DNA of 64,000 nt from Coniochaeta sp. PMI_546 (Eukaryota; Ascomycota; Sordariomycetes; Coniochaetales; Coniochaetaceae): contig MU271145.1 in the NCBI GenBank assembly GCA_021432605.1, forward strand, positions 2,914,001-2,978,000, written 5' to 3'. The position numbers and the translations under genes are program-made. Of this stretch, positions 51,512 through 63,422 are shown piece by piece. The stretch's first letter is position 1; the number at the start of each line of letters is the position of its first letter. The notes below the pieces were generated by a model, which ran no database searches, had not been told where the DNA came from, and saw only the letters and a list, made by a program, of their open reading frames with translations.

Positions 51512-53671
51512 GGTCAAATGCGCCAGTATGGAGATCCTGAGGGCTAAGAATTTTGCGTAAAAATTCGAGCTTTGGAAATCTCGACGGTGTGGAAGTAGTC
51601 TGGACAGTTGGTGGCTTTTGGATGGGGAGAATCAATAAATATATCTGTTATTGGCCGTCTTCACTACATGCCTTCCTACGGTGAATGGTAGAAATGCTCC
51701 GGGGTTTTAGTTGGACCAATCCACTAGGCTTTGGATAGAAATGCCGTGTGAAGAAGTACAACCTTGAGTGAGGTTCAACAAACTCATGGGCGGAAGGGAA
51801 GGTAATTGGGTCCAGGATGACCACGAGGTGAAGATGCTGTGTACCGTCTGAGGTTGAGGTGAGGAAGACTCAACGGACCACGCGACTGGTTGACTTGGAT
51901 TCAAGTGAGGAGTCACAGCAGGATCAGTGACGAGAGTTCTGTGATAGTGAGAGAGGCTGATGCTCCTGTTGGGATTTTCCCCCGTGCGTTACCTGATTGA
52001 CTTTAAATGAGAGCTAGAAGATCACGGAAATACTTTGACCGCTCAGCTGCGACTGAAGATTTCATGTTTAGGACCTCTTATTTCTTATCATTCACATGAT
52101 CCTCCCTTGCTAAATTGCTCTCTTACGGCGACGTAGTATCATCTCTAACATCGTATCTACATCTCGACGGAGATGAGGGATGAGGCGGAGCTGGGAAGGA
52201 GCCGCGCAGGCGGAGATCCAATCAAATATTGAACAATCGAGCCTGTGCCCCTGAGAATCACTTCCGCTTCCTCTGCAGATCTTCCGTGCATGAGGTGTGC
52301 ATGATGGTACGTACCTCATCCCCACAGCGAGGTTGACCTTCATGTTTCGAAACCTTCAAGCTGCATCGCTAGGCAACTGCTCAGAATTCCTGCGTGAACG
52401 CGAACGAGTCTGTCTACACGCCAACGAAGGAAGATGAAATATACGAGACTCGGTTCTCATGGTAAGCAGAGCGTGCATTTGTCTCCGTTGCCATGGAGCA
52501 TGTACCATCGACAAGCCTTCTGCTATCCGTGTCTCAAGAAATGAGATGGGATGCCATATTGGGCTGAACATATACAGGTCTTGGCTCGCGACATACAAAG
52601 CTAGTCTCCGGTCTTACGGAACGGTCGCCAAAGGAGTTCATGTGTCGTATTCAAGCCACGGTTTCTGATCACAAGCACAAGGAGGTTCGTCGCCCCAAAA
52701 CCCCGATATACCACAAGCGCCTGGCTGACCAAAGACCTATAAATCATCCTTGCTCGAGCCCCATGCGATTTTCAGGAGCAGACGCGTTTACTGCATTCTT
52801 GTGGCCGCCGAGTTGGCTTTCTCTTCATGTTACATGTTCATGAGCTGTCGCCACGAACGTCCGTAAACATCATTTGACCTCTGCCACAACTGCTGATGCA
52901 AGTCCATCTGGCGAGTAGTCATTCTACGACATGCCATGCGGTTGGCCAAGTCGATGAGGAGGCAATGCATTGTCATACGCGTCTTCTGTGTATGTCGGGA
53001 GGCTGTGCCACTTGAGACGGCTCCATGGCCGTAGTCCTCATGGTCGATCACTTGGACCTTCTCTCTCTCTGAACTGAAGTCGAGCATCGGCCCATTCATA
53101 AGCTGATTTTGTTTATCGATGAGATCGGTTCTCGACGTTGAAGAATAGAGCCTGTTGGCTAGCTGATCTCTAAACTATTACAGGGATCAAAGGAAGGTGA
53201 CAACGCGCCACGAAGTCGATGTTACGCAAGGCTGAGTCCGAGGTCTGAAACATACGTGGCCAAAGTATTGTACCACCTCTAACACTTGTGAGATTGACCG
53301 TGTAGCGGTTGAATAGATCTTGCTTATGAGCTCCATTCCCTGAAGGAGCACCGATACTAAAGTCCTAATTAGTTGGTCCTGGAGCCATCTCGCTGCATCT
53401 GCCGTATGAAAGCGGATGTGAGTTGAGGTTTGAGTGGTCAGCATGAAGATATGTTCCCGGGAAGTGCCTGGTTTAAAGACTTATATGAAGCACAACATGC
53501 CGATGTTAGGTTGTTCGCAACTCAAAGATAACAGAGACGAACGACGCAAATTCTTCCGTAACTCTTGATATAACATCTAGGCCTATAATATGTACACACG
53601 AGGCTCCATAGACTGGTAGGCCATGGGGCTGAGCACCGTTCTGTCTCCAGCGACGTCCTACGAGTCTAGGG
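51512..53671. other. 2.2-kb intergenic stretch
   Basis: Contains the promoter of the small secreted protein gene, with an AT-rich element near 51634-51645, and the 3' flank of the complex I gene. Frames of 60-89 codons lack features. Nothing else recognised. Confidence 0.55.
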
Positions 53672-54333
53672 TTACAGAGGGTATGAGGTGGCCGGGAGAG
53701 ATTCGAGGTGCTTCCGGCTATGTTCGTGAGCCTATCGACTGTTAGTTTGGGAGTGATTCCGAGGTTCTTTTGATAGTGACATACGAACGGTGCACCGCAG
53801 TAGCCACACACAGCAATTTCCGGCTTGTCGGTGTTTATGTAGATCTTAGGGTGGCCAGTTGGGCCGCCACCGCCGTCGCATGCTACGACACGATCGTGCG
53901 TCCATCGGACTGGTTGCTTATGGACGAGCTCTATGGCGGCATATGGTTGTGGCTGGACATTGCGCTTGTTAGTCCTATGTTCCCAGTGCAGCTCCCGAGA
54001 ACTCGTCACGTCGTGAAACGCATGGGGTTCACCAACCTGGAGGTCGAAGTCTGTCTGTTCAAATCTCGGTCCTGTCATAGCCTCTGATCGCGGGCGTTGA
54101 CTTCTCGACCAGATACCGGCGCGGTTTGGAGCTTGGAGGACCTCTTTCTGAACTGCCCCAGGAGCGACTTGAGGGGTAGCATCCGCCGTCACTGCCGGTG
54201 CTTTGGTCTGAGGCTCAGGTTTCGGGTGGCTGGCCTTGGACTCTGATTGCCGGGCGCTAATGGAAAAGGCGCGTCGAGAGAATGCCAATTGGCGAGAGAA
54301 GGGCTGGATAGCCCGCAATCTTGAGGCGGACAT
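53672..54333 (-). CDS. Mitochondrial complex I zinc-binding subunit (NDUFS6/13 kDa type)
   Basis: Peripheral-arm subunit of NADH:ubiquinone oxidoreductase that binds one zinc ion. Exons 54333-53785 and 53731-53672 give 202 aa; the 53-bp intron follows GYCGAPF and the last 20 codons (AHEHSRKHLESLPATSYPL) close the protein. The presequence is typical (MSASRLRAIQPFSRQLAFSRRAFSIS), with Arg-rich amphipathic character. The zinc motif is C in VACDGGGGPTGHPKIY, then H, then the pair in VCGYCG. A Pro/Ala-rich spacer of about 60 residues lies between presequence and domain. An in-frame ATG at 54462 would add 43 residues without a targeting character, so 54333 is preferred. Divergent from the MPP6-like gene. 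Confidence 0.9.
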
Positions 54334-54656
54334 CGTTGTGGTTGAGTGTGGTGACTTGGGCGGTGTTTCTGCACTGGCGTTCGATTGTTGGTGAGAGATG
54401 TCGTTGAAGCTCCGAGAGCTCACACGGCTAAACCTCGGAATTATCTCCTGCGGCTCGGCCATGAGCTCCACTTTATTTTCTCTTGTCCGTCACTCAAGGT
54501 CTGACCGGTACCTGCCAATTGCCAAACCTCAAGCGCCAACCCGACGGGACTTCAAAGCGCCAGAAAGTTATTTTCTGCCTTCTTACAGTTTTCTCTGTGA
54601 TCTGACATACCCAGGACTAAGGTACTAGTCTTACAATTCGAACCACATCGAAAAAT
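54334..54656. promoter_or_regulatory. Short bidirectional promoter (complex I subunit / MPP6-like)
   Basis: Only 323 bp separate the two divergent start codons, or 194 bp if the upstream ATG at 54462 were used. Both promoters must share this space. It includes a CTAAGGTACTAG stretch near 54616-54627. No TATA box was evident. Confidence 0.55.
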
Positions 54657-55623
54657 ATGGCACCCACAATCGAATCACCCTTGCCTACGATGGCGCCGAC
54701 GGCGACGCCTAAAGGCATGTCGAGCCGTCTGATGACAATGAAGTTCATGCAGCGTGGAGAAGCATCGGCCAAGAGCTCACCCTCCACCACTCCGAAGACA
54801 GACAACGAAGGCTCCTCGAAGCGTCGGAAGACGGCGCACAAGGACACTCCAGAAGCCAAGCCCCTCTACGATGAGAAGGCGGTTCAGGCTGCGCTGGAGG
54901 AGGAGGAGAGCAGACGTCAAGCTGCCATTGCGAGGCGAGCCAAGGAACTTGGAGACGAGCAATGGGTTCTGAACGGTGCAGCCATTTCAGCGTCGAACAT
55001 TAAGCACCCTGTCAGCTTGAACTATGTCCAAGTTGGGTTTGCACAGATCGACTCTGGTTTCTCTAGCGATGATGATGATGATGTTAATGATACTCCTGGG
55101 CCTCGCAACGTCACCGGACTTGCGGGCCGCCGTCAGTTCAACATGAAGAAGGCGAAAAAGAGGTCTGCGGTGGGTTAACATCCATTTTTTCCTTTATTTC
55201 TCTTTCTTTCTGTCAGTCCCGCGTATACCTGTACTGACAACACATTAGAACCCCGAGTCAGAAAGTGACAGCGGCAGTTCCGACTCAGATAACGAGTCAG
55301 ACAGCGACGACTCATCGTCTGAAGAAGAGGATGCACGCCACGGCGGTCGAAAATCTGAAGCCACTCCATCCGGTATCCGAAAGCGGCATTCTCATTCAGT
55401 GTCAAAGAGACGCGAAGCTGAACGAGTGAAGGCGCAAGAACTGGCAGAGAAGCGCCGCAAGAAGGAAGTCAAGCTGAACACGCTCAAGTCTCTCTCTTCA
55501 GGAGGTGCGCCTGCTTCCGCATTTGGTAAGGGCTCGAATGCTGGTTCCATGAAGTGTTACAGTTGTGGCCAGATTGGCCATTCGAAGGGAAATTGCCCTT
55601 CCCGCAAAAAGTCTGACTCATGA
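54657..55623 (+). CDS. MPP6-like nuclear exosome cofactor with C-terminal zinc knuckle
   Basis: MPP6 proteins bind the nuclear exosome and help recruit the helicase Mtr4. Exons 54657-55169 and 55249-55623 give 295 aa; the 79-bp intron has a GTGGGT donor and an ATTAG acceptor. The family core near the N-terminus is present: MSSRLMTMKFMQRG (residues about 21-34), matching the L-x-x-MKFMQR element that contacts Rrp40 in yeast. Later segments include EQWVLNG and IKHPVSLNYVQVGFAQID. After the intron comes a Ser/Asp/Glu tract, a basic coiled-coil-like stretch (EAERVKAQELAEKRRKKEVK) and one CCHC knuckle CYSCGQIGHSKGNC near the C-terminus. A knuckle is absent from human MPP6; family assignment rests on the MKFMQR motif. 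Confidence 0.78.
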
Positions 55624-58600
55624 GTCCTTGCTGGACCACGAGTTGTGTCTTTCAGTCTGCTCATCGAGCTTCATCGAGTCCCCTGATGCGTTCTTGGTTC
55701 AACCTCTGAGTGGTGGGCGATGCCACTTTGTCTCGCGTGACCTACGGCGGTTTTGCCTCTCATTGCTTGTTCTCTACTGCAACACCAACAAATGTGGCGA
55801 GCGCTTGTTCTCGCCAGACTCTGGTTTCAGTATTATCTCCGCTGTGCCTTTTGAGCGCACAGTAGAGAGCATCTTGGGAACTTGGTGACAACAGTTTTTG
55901 CAGATTCAACCTGTTCTCGGTCTTTGGATTTCTCAGTGCCATCTTCGCAGCAAAGAAGCTTTTGCCGTGAGAGACCTCGGCTGTTTGCAGGCGTTATGCA
56001 CTAAGCCTTCACAATAAATGGGGGAGTAGGGAGCCGGTTCCATCTCCAGGCGTGCAGATGACCTTGCACCTTTTTTTTGCTCGAGGGGCTTATATGAGCA
56101 ATACGGAGGTGTGCAACTGGCTGCGTACCTTAGTTTATGAATCGCCCCCGAACAAACTGGATCTAACGTGATGCCTAACTTGCGCGCTTCAGGGGTTGTA
56201 CGTGTAGGAGCGTGCATGGACGTACCCAGGCAGCAGGCATACACGAGGAGGAGGAAAGTGTGAAGGGGGATGGTGGTGGCATGGTCTGTCCACGATGCAT
56301 AACAACGGCTTAAAGAAATGGTGGTCCTTTCAGGCAGTGACGTTGCACATCTCGTAGCAACGGCGTATTTGTCGGCGGAAGCTTGCTCGTTTCTTCGCTT
56401 GCTTGGCATTAACGAGGATCGGCTGCGGGCTGGCTCTGGCTCTGGCATGTGCCCGCTGTTGTACTGCCGGTTGACCTTCCTGTCTTCCTCTTTCGAGCCA
56501 TCACAGGCCTACACCCAACTCATCAGCTTAGGCTTTGATCGTTGGATATGGAGATAAAAAGAAAAGCATCCGCCTGTTCAGATCTTATATCAAACCTTCA
56601 TAGGCAGAAATGGCAAAGCAGCTCTCGGCCCCCTGCGTCAAGCCGGTGCTGTCGTGGAGCAAAGACAAGCCGTAACCTTTCAGAGCAAGCTGTTCATCTT
56701 GTCCCTACTGTGCGAGTGAAGTCTCTGTACATGCATTTACGCCCACCCTACAGTGTAAGCTGATGTTCGATCTGCAAAGCCGGCCGGGCTTCACCCACAG
56801 ATAGTAACCCTCCCTTGACTAGTGTGTGTGTGTGTTTGACGCCGTGCGGTGTCTTCTCGATCTGGGTAAAATCGCTGAACCAGGCTGATAATTGTCTGGG
56901 ATCTCCAAGGCGGCGGTGCACGGGTACACGGGAAAGGATGGTTGGCGTACATCCTGAATATTCCTTCCTTTGGACCCCATGTGCGCCGTGCCGCTTAGTC
57001 TTAGCACTATGTGATATAACTCGGTGTGCAATGGAGCGGATTTTCCCCAGGAAGTTCGAGATTGATGGAGAAACTGGAGACGGCATTGAAAGGGAAGGCC
57101 CTCCTCGGTCAGGCCCGAGAAGAAATCAGCCCCGGAAGAAGATGCTCGATATATTGAACGGTTGATCTACACGTGCCTGTGATTCTCCAAGTTCGGTAGA
57201 AGTTCGGCTCGAGGGTTCCTGCATTGTTGGCCTTGCCAGATTCGAGGTTGCCCATGGAAAGTTGGATGCCACTGGACCGGACTTTTCGCGTTAGTGTTTC
57301 AGCATCCGCATCGATCGGATGGCACGCAGTGACTCTCCCCTGACTTCTCTTCCTTTTTCCTTTCGAAATTTCCTTCCATACCGATTCCCCGATGTCGATC
57401 AGGTCGTGATTATCTTGATTGGTTCTTATTTTCACAGTCATATCGTGAAGTTGTGTCCGAGACTTCTCCCTGCCCAGGGTACTCTCTCTTGCCATTACTG
57501 CTCGCCCCGATGCTCAATCCTGCCGCACAATGACTATACACGGCATTTCCAGATCGTCATACATGATCCGAAAAGGTCCACCTGCATGAACTGTACCGTC
57601 TTTGCATCCGGTAATGGCTGCAGACTGTAACCGTCGCATATTTCCGATAAGGTGTGGATGGCTTCCTGCAGGCCCAGCCGTTTCCGCCAGCATAACGCAG
57701 CGTCGAGGTACTTGTCGAGCGTGCAAAAAACCTGGCCAAGTATTACAGTAATCCAAGCCTTCTCTTGTCCACTAATGGTGAGGTGTGGGTTTTGATTATC
57801 ATGACAACGTTAAAGCTTACAACACTTCAACTACAGCAAGACATCAGCCGAGACATGCCTCAAATTCAGTCATCAAGCATCTACATAACCGCCCAAATAC
57901 CGTATCCAAGTTCGAGTCGGCAGTGGTCTGGCTCATCCGCGTCGCATCGCATCAAGCAGACCAACCAGCGTCGGTACTCTCGTCCGTCTGTGCCCCCGAT
58001 AATGTATGCTGATATATTGGAGTGGAGGCAGGTTGGCCCCGTCGGCTTCCGTCTTGGACTCAGAAGCAGCCGCATCAATTTTGTGTCTCTATCACGTACG
58101 GCCGTGCGAAGTAGGGCGTTGACGTAACCCACACTCTTAAGAATAACGGTTAAGGCCACACAACGGGTCGCAGCCGGAGACTATCATGTGGGTTTTTCTC
58201 TAGTCTACTACTCTGGTCTTAGTATCGGCCCGCTGCCACAGCCGGCGGTCGATGACTCGAGCCTCGTCCCAGATTGAGCTTCCACCTCGAACAATGGTGG
58301 GCAGAGTATCTTGATACGATCTCACCAGCAGATCACCATCCTGCTAGATCTCTGTACTAGCGTGCAACGTGTATCTACTCCACCACCATCTCCCATTCAC
58401 TCCGTTCCTCCGCCTGGTTCAGCCGGTTCCACGGCTGTTGTGTTTCGAAGAACACCCAGCGTGCCACACGACAGCCGGCAGATTCCAAGCCTGCTCATTC
58501 ATTGCCTTTTCTTTTATGTTTGATCCCTTGAACCGGAAAAGCCTCCAAGCGGATGCGAAGGTGTTATTTATCAAGGGATTGTTGAAGGGGGGAAAGCAGG

Positions 58601-61600
58601 ACAGCAGAGTGGGCTGACATCCGGTCTCACCTTGTCCTCTACACCCCCAAACCTACTAAATATGCAGAGAAATGAGAACAGGATCGTCGTATCGAACGGC
58701 TAAGTTCCTTTCGGCTCGCGAGGGTCTTCCATCCGCATGCGGACGGGCGCGTGGCGTACACAGGGCGCAAGGGAAGGACGCAAAGCTGTCCAAAGCCCCA
58801 TATTCGATGCCTGCCTCTACACTCCTTGTATGAAGTGCATGTTAGTGCAATACCTCGACACAGCACAGGAGGAGGGCTTTACGATACGACAAGGCGACAA
58901 GACGCTAATATAATTACACGACTAAGGCCCAGGCGACTACCCTCCAAATAAACACGACCTTACCGGGCGCGAATATCTACTAAGGGTGGGATCCTTGGAG
59001 GGAGGTTCCTCACCGATGTGAATAGGAATATTACCGTGCTAACGTGCGAGATCCTACCACATTTGAATTTAGCGAGCAGCCTTAGTAGGACCGAAAGCTG
59101 CAGTTCGTCAACAGCGTCCCAGTATCAACCACCGTGGGTAGTCGGGCTCCTCGCTACTGTAGCTAGGGAGTTGACTAAGGACCATGACCGCGCGAAGACG
59201 TGAACGCAAAAAACCACATGCATAACATGGAAAGACTTACAGACTGGCCAGCAACACTTTGCGTCATTTCAGAAGGGTTGTACCAGGAGATTGAGAGACT
59301 GATAGCCCAATATCAAGCTTCCGAATCGGGCCATCTTCAACCTGTTCACCCTCCAGATCACCCTCCAGATTCATAACTTGACCGAGCAAGCCAATAGTTT
59401 GGGATCATACTAAACCTCGAGGGCCGAGAAACTGATGCGCGTACGCCACGGCGTTGTTTCCATCCGTTTCCCCCTGACCACGGGCTCGGTCAACAAAATC
59501 AGGTCGCCTATACTGGCCTCGACTATGGAACTGTGAGCAAGGGAACCCCTTGTCAGGCACGGGGACCTCGGATATACTACACCGGGGCCTATGATGCCTT
59601 CTCTCCGTTCGTCACACATTGGAGAACGACGTGTCCGAAAATGATCTTATTTCGTTTCGAAGATTTCGTTGTATTATCCAGCACATCTAACTGGCCTGCT
59701 TACTACTTTCAGACCGTGTCCCAAGCCACAAACCTAACACCAGGACGTACCTGTTACGTTGGGTAGCGTCAGGGTAAGAAGACCTAGATGAACAACAGCT
59801 CTCATCAAGATGCCGGATTCCGCAGGGGATCCCTTCGCTTGGGCAAAAAACAAAACAAAAATGATGCTCAAATATTGTTGGCCAGGTTGAATCCCATATG
59901 CAGGCGTCTTGTAATGATGCTTGGCATCAAGTTGCATCATGGCCACATTCTTTCAATGTTCATCTCCTTCCCGGCTTACTTCCTCCTCCCTGTCGACACA
60001 ATGTCGCTACCACCACTATAGTGTGAGCACTCCAGGATTGTTGTGGGCATGCCCTGCTCTGGATATGATGCATGACGCGGGTGGTCTGTAAGCTAGCATT
60101 GCCGCTTCTCCCGCGAATCGGACTTGTTCTCGACCGTTCTTTTGATTTGGGTTGCGGGATGCGCCGATGTTAATGCACATGGACGATTTGTAAAAGGGGA
60201 AGTTTGATTCAGGCCGTGCCTACACATGGAGGGGAACAAGACAGAAGTGGCTCGCACAGCATGCTCTGTGGCTGGAAAGCTCGCCTTACCCTTCCCATGG
60301 GGCATCTTACGACGGCAACAAGCCTGGGCGTCATTTCTTTCATTCAATCTTCGACAAACGGAACTCCCAAGAGAGCCAACTCTCCCACATACACGTGTAG
60401 GCCACCCCACGGATCCCAGCTTTCAGACCTACTAGTGCGGGACTGGCCAGAACAGCCAGGGGGAGTAATCCATGAACTGACAAGCATGGCATGTGGCTCG
60501 GCATGGGTGGGCGTTGGCGGGCATGGCCGAACCAAGCCGGGGTGAGTGCCAGCCAATGTGTCCGTGCACCCTGCTACGCTGGAAGCGTGTTGGCAACGAT
60601 GAACTCCTTCGAATCTCGACTCTGCCATAGCGACACATTCTCCCGAATTTCACCAAACTCACCAAACTCGGCACAGCAATGCCAGTGTCGATGAGCCGGG
60701 GCAAGCTAGGCACGGCGGTAAGGTAACGCAAATGTGACTGTCAAACCATAAGCACGCGTAGCTGTATGACAGGGAAGGTATCCGAGGCCATCCAATGCCA
60801 TTGAGGATCATCGAGGATGTGATGGGAAGGGGCGAGGACATAAGGACAGTGTGCAATCTCACATGTCGAACTCCTGCAGATCCGCCGATGCGAGCACGAC
60901 TGTAATGCTTGTAGGCCAATATGGAATGGATTCAACACTCGCCGACACTCTCGCTTTCATGCCTGACCATCGAGTCAATCACACGCAGCACGTACATGGC
61001 TGGCATACAATGTACGCGATTGTATGCACGTCTGTCCATACAGCGTGGTAGTTTAGACTTTGCAAGCGCTGTTGTCGCCGGCGGGTGAGAACTTAATGGA
61101 GGAGTGGGACATGAATGCATCATTATAACACGGGCAGAGCTGGCTTACGAAAAGTGTCAGGCGCGCAGTGTATCCAATCGAGACTCGAGACCAGCCTCCA
61201 TTTGCTTAACCCGTCAAAACCTGACGACACCAAGGGAAGTCGATGCTTTGGAGTTGCAGACTGGACTGGACGTTGTGCAACCCTTTTATCTGAGAATGGA
61301 GCGCTGCGTTGTGGAATTAGCTACCAATTGGCGCTGGCGGTCGTACAGCCGTCACCATCAGCTACACCGCTTACTCTTTAGTGCCTCGCGAACTATCGCA
61401 CTCAAGTACGCCGCTGTCCTCAGCTCACGATTCGAGCCCGTACTTTGGTTGACTTCTGACCGTGTCCTCTTTCTTTCGTCTCCTCTGCGGTAGCAGATGA
61501 CATAGCCTGCCAATCCTTTTCAGGTGCTTCGAAGCGACTCGGCCTAATCGACAAAATCGAGCTGAAGCGACTCCTCGGCTGCGACGCCGTACTGAGCTAA

Positions 61601-62759
61601 GGACTGCAAATCATCTCCAGGCTCACCGGAGTTGCTGAATCCAAGGTCTGTGCTCCGACAATCTGGAGAGACGGGAGCGCAACTTGCAACGGGGAGTCCC
61701 ACCTTCCTCCGCCAACCTTCAAGCCCCCGTCCAACCTGCCGTGTCCTCTGTGCCAGTACTACAATCGTCCGGTTTGTAACGGCAGGTGCACACGAGACGT
61801 CTCCGGCCGTACACCCGCTCGACGGGAACATCCCTTCCTTGGGTACTTTACCTTTATACTCTACGGTATCCATGTGTACCTACTGATCTGTTACGCCTGC
61901 CACGATAGCTTCTGCCCAGCTGTCCCATCTTTTGGCCATCCTTCCCTCAGCGGCGCAAACCTGGTTTGACGAAGCTCTTGTTCAGATCCGACACTTCAAG
62001 CGACTCTGATCCCGCCTTTCTTGCGAGCTTAGTCTGAGACAATACGTCATCCGGAACGTTGTGCCGTCAAGCACCTGCACGGATCTCTCCCTAACTGCTT
62101 CGTCTGGCGTTGGCTTCGTCGAGCCATTGCAGCTGCCTACCACGCTAGGACAAACAAGTACCTGTATGTGAACATGGGCTTTCTAAGGCTCCTTCCTATC
62201 GATGTCGTTTTATTGTCATTCCCCGCCCCAAGAACCATGCCAAGGCACGAGTTATCGTCGTGGTCGTTGTTTCTTTCAAATCCATTCTGCAGTTGGTTCA
62301 GATTACGCGTGATGCCAGCACACGTCAGTGTATGATATCACCAAAGTCACCTTCGTTGAAAGTCCCGGCCCTCTGCATCCTCCAGGCTTCCGGTCCATCT
62401 TGTGTGTCTTCTGTCTACCTTAGGTAGTCAGGTCGACCATCAGACAGGAAAGACAGCCATGAAATGTGGACGTTATTCCGGCTATAGATTGCCATGGCTG
62501 GATGCAACGCTCACGTTACCGTGGACACCGGCGCGACATGCGCGAAGAACCCCTTTGAACTCACCGTGCCGGGAGTCGGCTCCGTTTGAACGAAGCAAGT
62601 TGCTTTGTCACTCTACGACCATCCCGTCCTTCTGACTGTCGCGGACGTAAGGTATGTTCTGCTGCGTCCAAGGGATCAGGCACCCGCTCTGGGAAGAGTG
62701 GCAGTGATCAAATACCCTTGCCTCTCAATGTTAAACGCACGCCCTACCTACCCTCCCAA

Positions 62760-62771
62760 TAAGGTACCTTA
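62760..62771. repeat. 12-bp palindrome TAAGGTACCTTA
   Basis: Perfectly self-complementary. Related to the palindrome pair at 29298-29328. A second palindrome-like CTACCTTAGGTAG stands near 62416-62428. Confidence 0.5.
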
Positions 62772-63369
62772 GTCTATCTGCATCCAGACAGCCGGGAACG
62801 GATCCGTTTGAACCTCTTTGGACGGAGACATGTTTTGTACCCTGACCTGTACCTGCCCACCATCTGAATCTCACATACCGGTATCGCTTTCGCTGTTATT
62901 TCCTTGTTGGTTCTAGAAGACCATCAACGACCCTGTCCGCGCCCACTGTCATGCGCTCCCCAGCCCTTTCTTCCTAGTAACCGCTCTGGTGAAGCACTTA
63001 GCGGCACATCCCCTCCTTGCCCTGCACGCACAGTCTTCGATTGCCTTACATCATGTCTCCACATGCGTTGGCGCCTCAATTTCAACGCGTACCTCATTGC
63101 ACTCCGTCGTCTCTATACATTCCTTACATATACCGAATTCAGCGGTTCCAAACCCGCCTCCTTCCTTTCCAATCCAATACTGAGACCATTATAGCAAGGG
63201 ACCAGGCCGCATACAACCTGTTACCGGCTACGCACTTCCCCCTTTCGAACAAGCCACGTCTTATCACTCATTAGTCCTTGCCAGACTGAGCAGAGGTGTG
63301 GACCCTTTTCGGCTTTGCTCGCTCTCCACACCATCATCCACATCCTTAAACACACATCTTCTGATCATC

Positions 63370-63379
63370 ATTATATATA
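63370..63379 (+). promoter_or_regulatory. TATA-like element near the right edge
   Basis: ATTATATATAG sits in a pyrimidine-rich plus-strand context. Transcription from here would begin about 63400-63440, pointing to a plus-strand gene at or beyond the right edge of the window. Confidence 0.4.
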
Positions 63380-63422
63380 GAGCAGAGGGCTGGGCAGCCA
63401 ACGAGTCGGTCCTGCCGAGTAC

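Larger units (their letters stand above)
55624..63422. other. 7.8 kb without a supported gene
   Basis: No frame exceeds 171 codons and none shows a domain, a signal peptide or consistent splicing. Base composition is not AT-rich, so this is not an obvious RIP-decayed repeat block. A (GT)7 microsatellite lies at 56822-56835 and a 12-bp palindrome at 62760-62771. From about 62850 the plus strand becomes pyrimidine-rich like a promoter and leader of a gene to the right. I found no tRNA, 5S rRNA, LTR or inverted-repeat transposon ends by reading. Confidence 0.5.

Noticed and set aside
54334-54462. N-terminal extension of the complex I subunit from ATG 54462
   Set aside because: The added 43 residues are acidic/Ser-rich and would bury the clear mitochondrial presequence that begins at 54333.
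55624-63422. Transposon or LTR remnants in the long gene-free stretch
   Set aside because: Read for terminal repeats, polymerase or transposase motifs and AT-rich RIP-like blocks, and none was recognisable by eye. An automated repeat search could still find old remnants.
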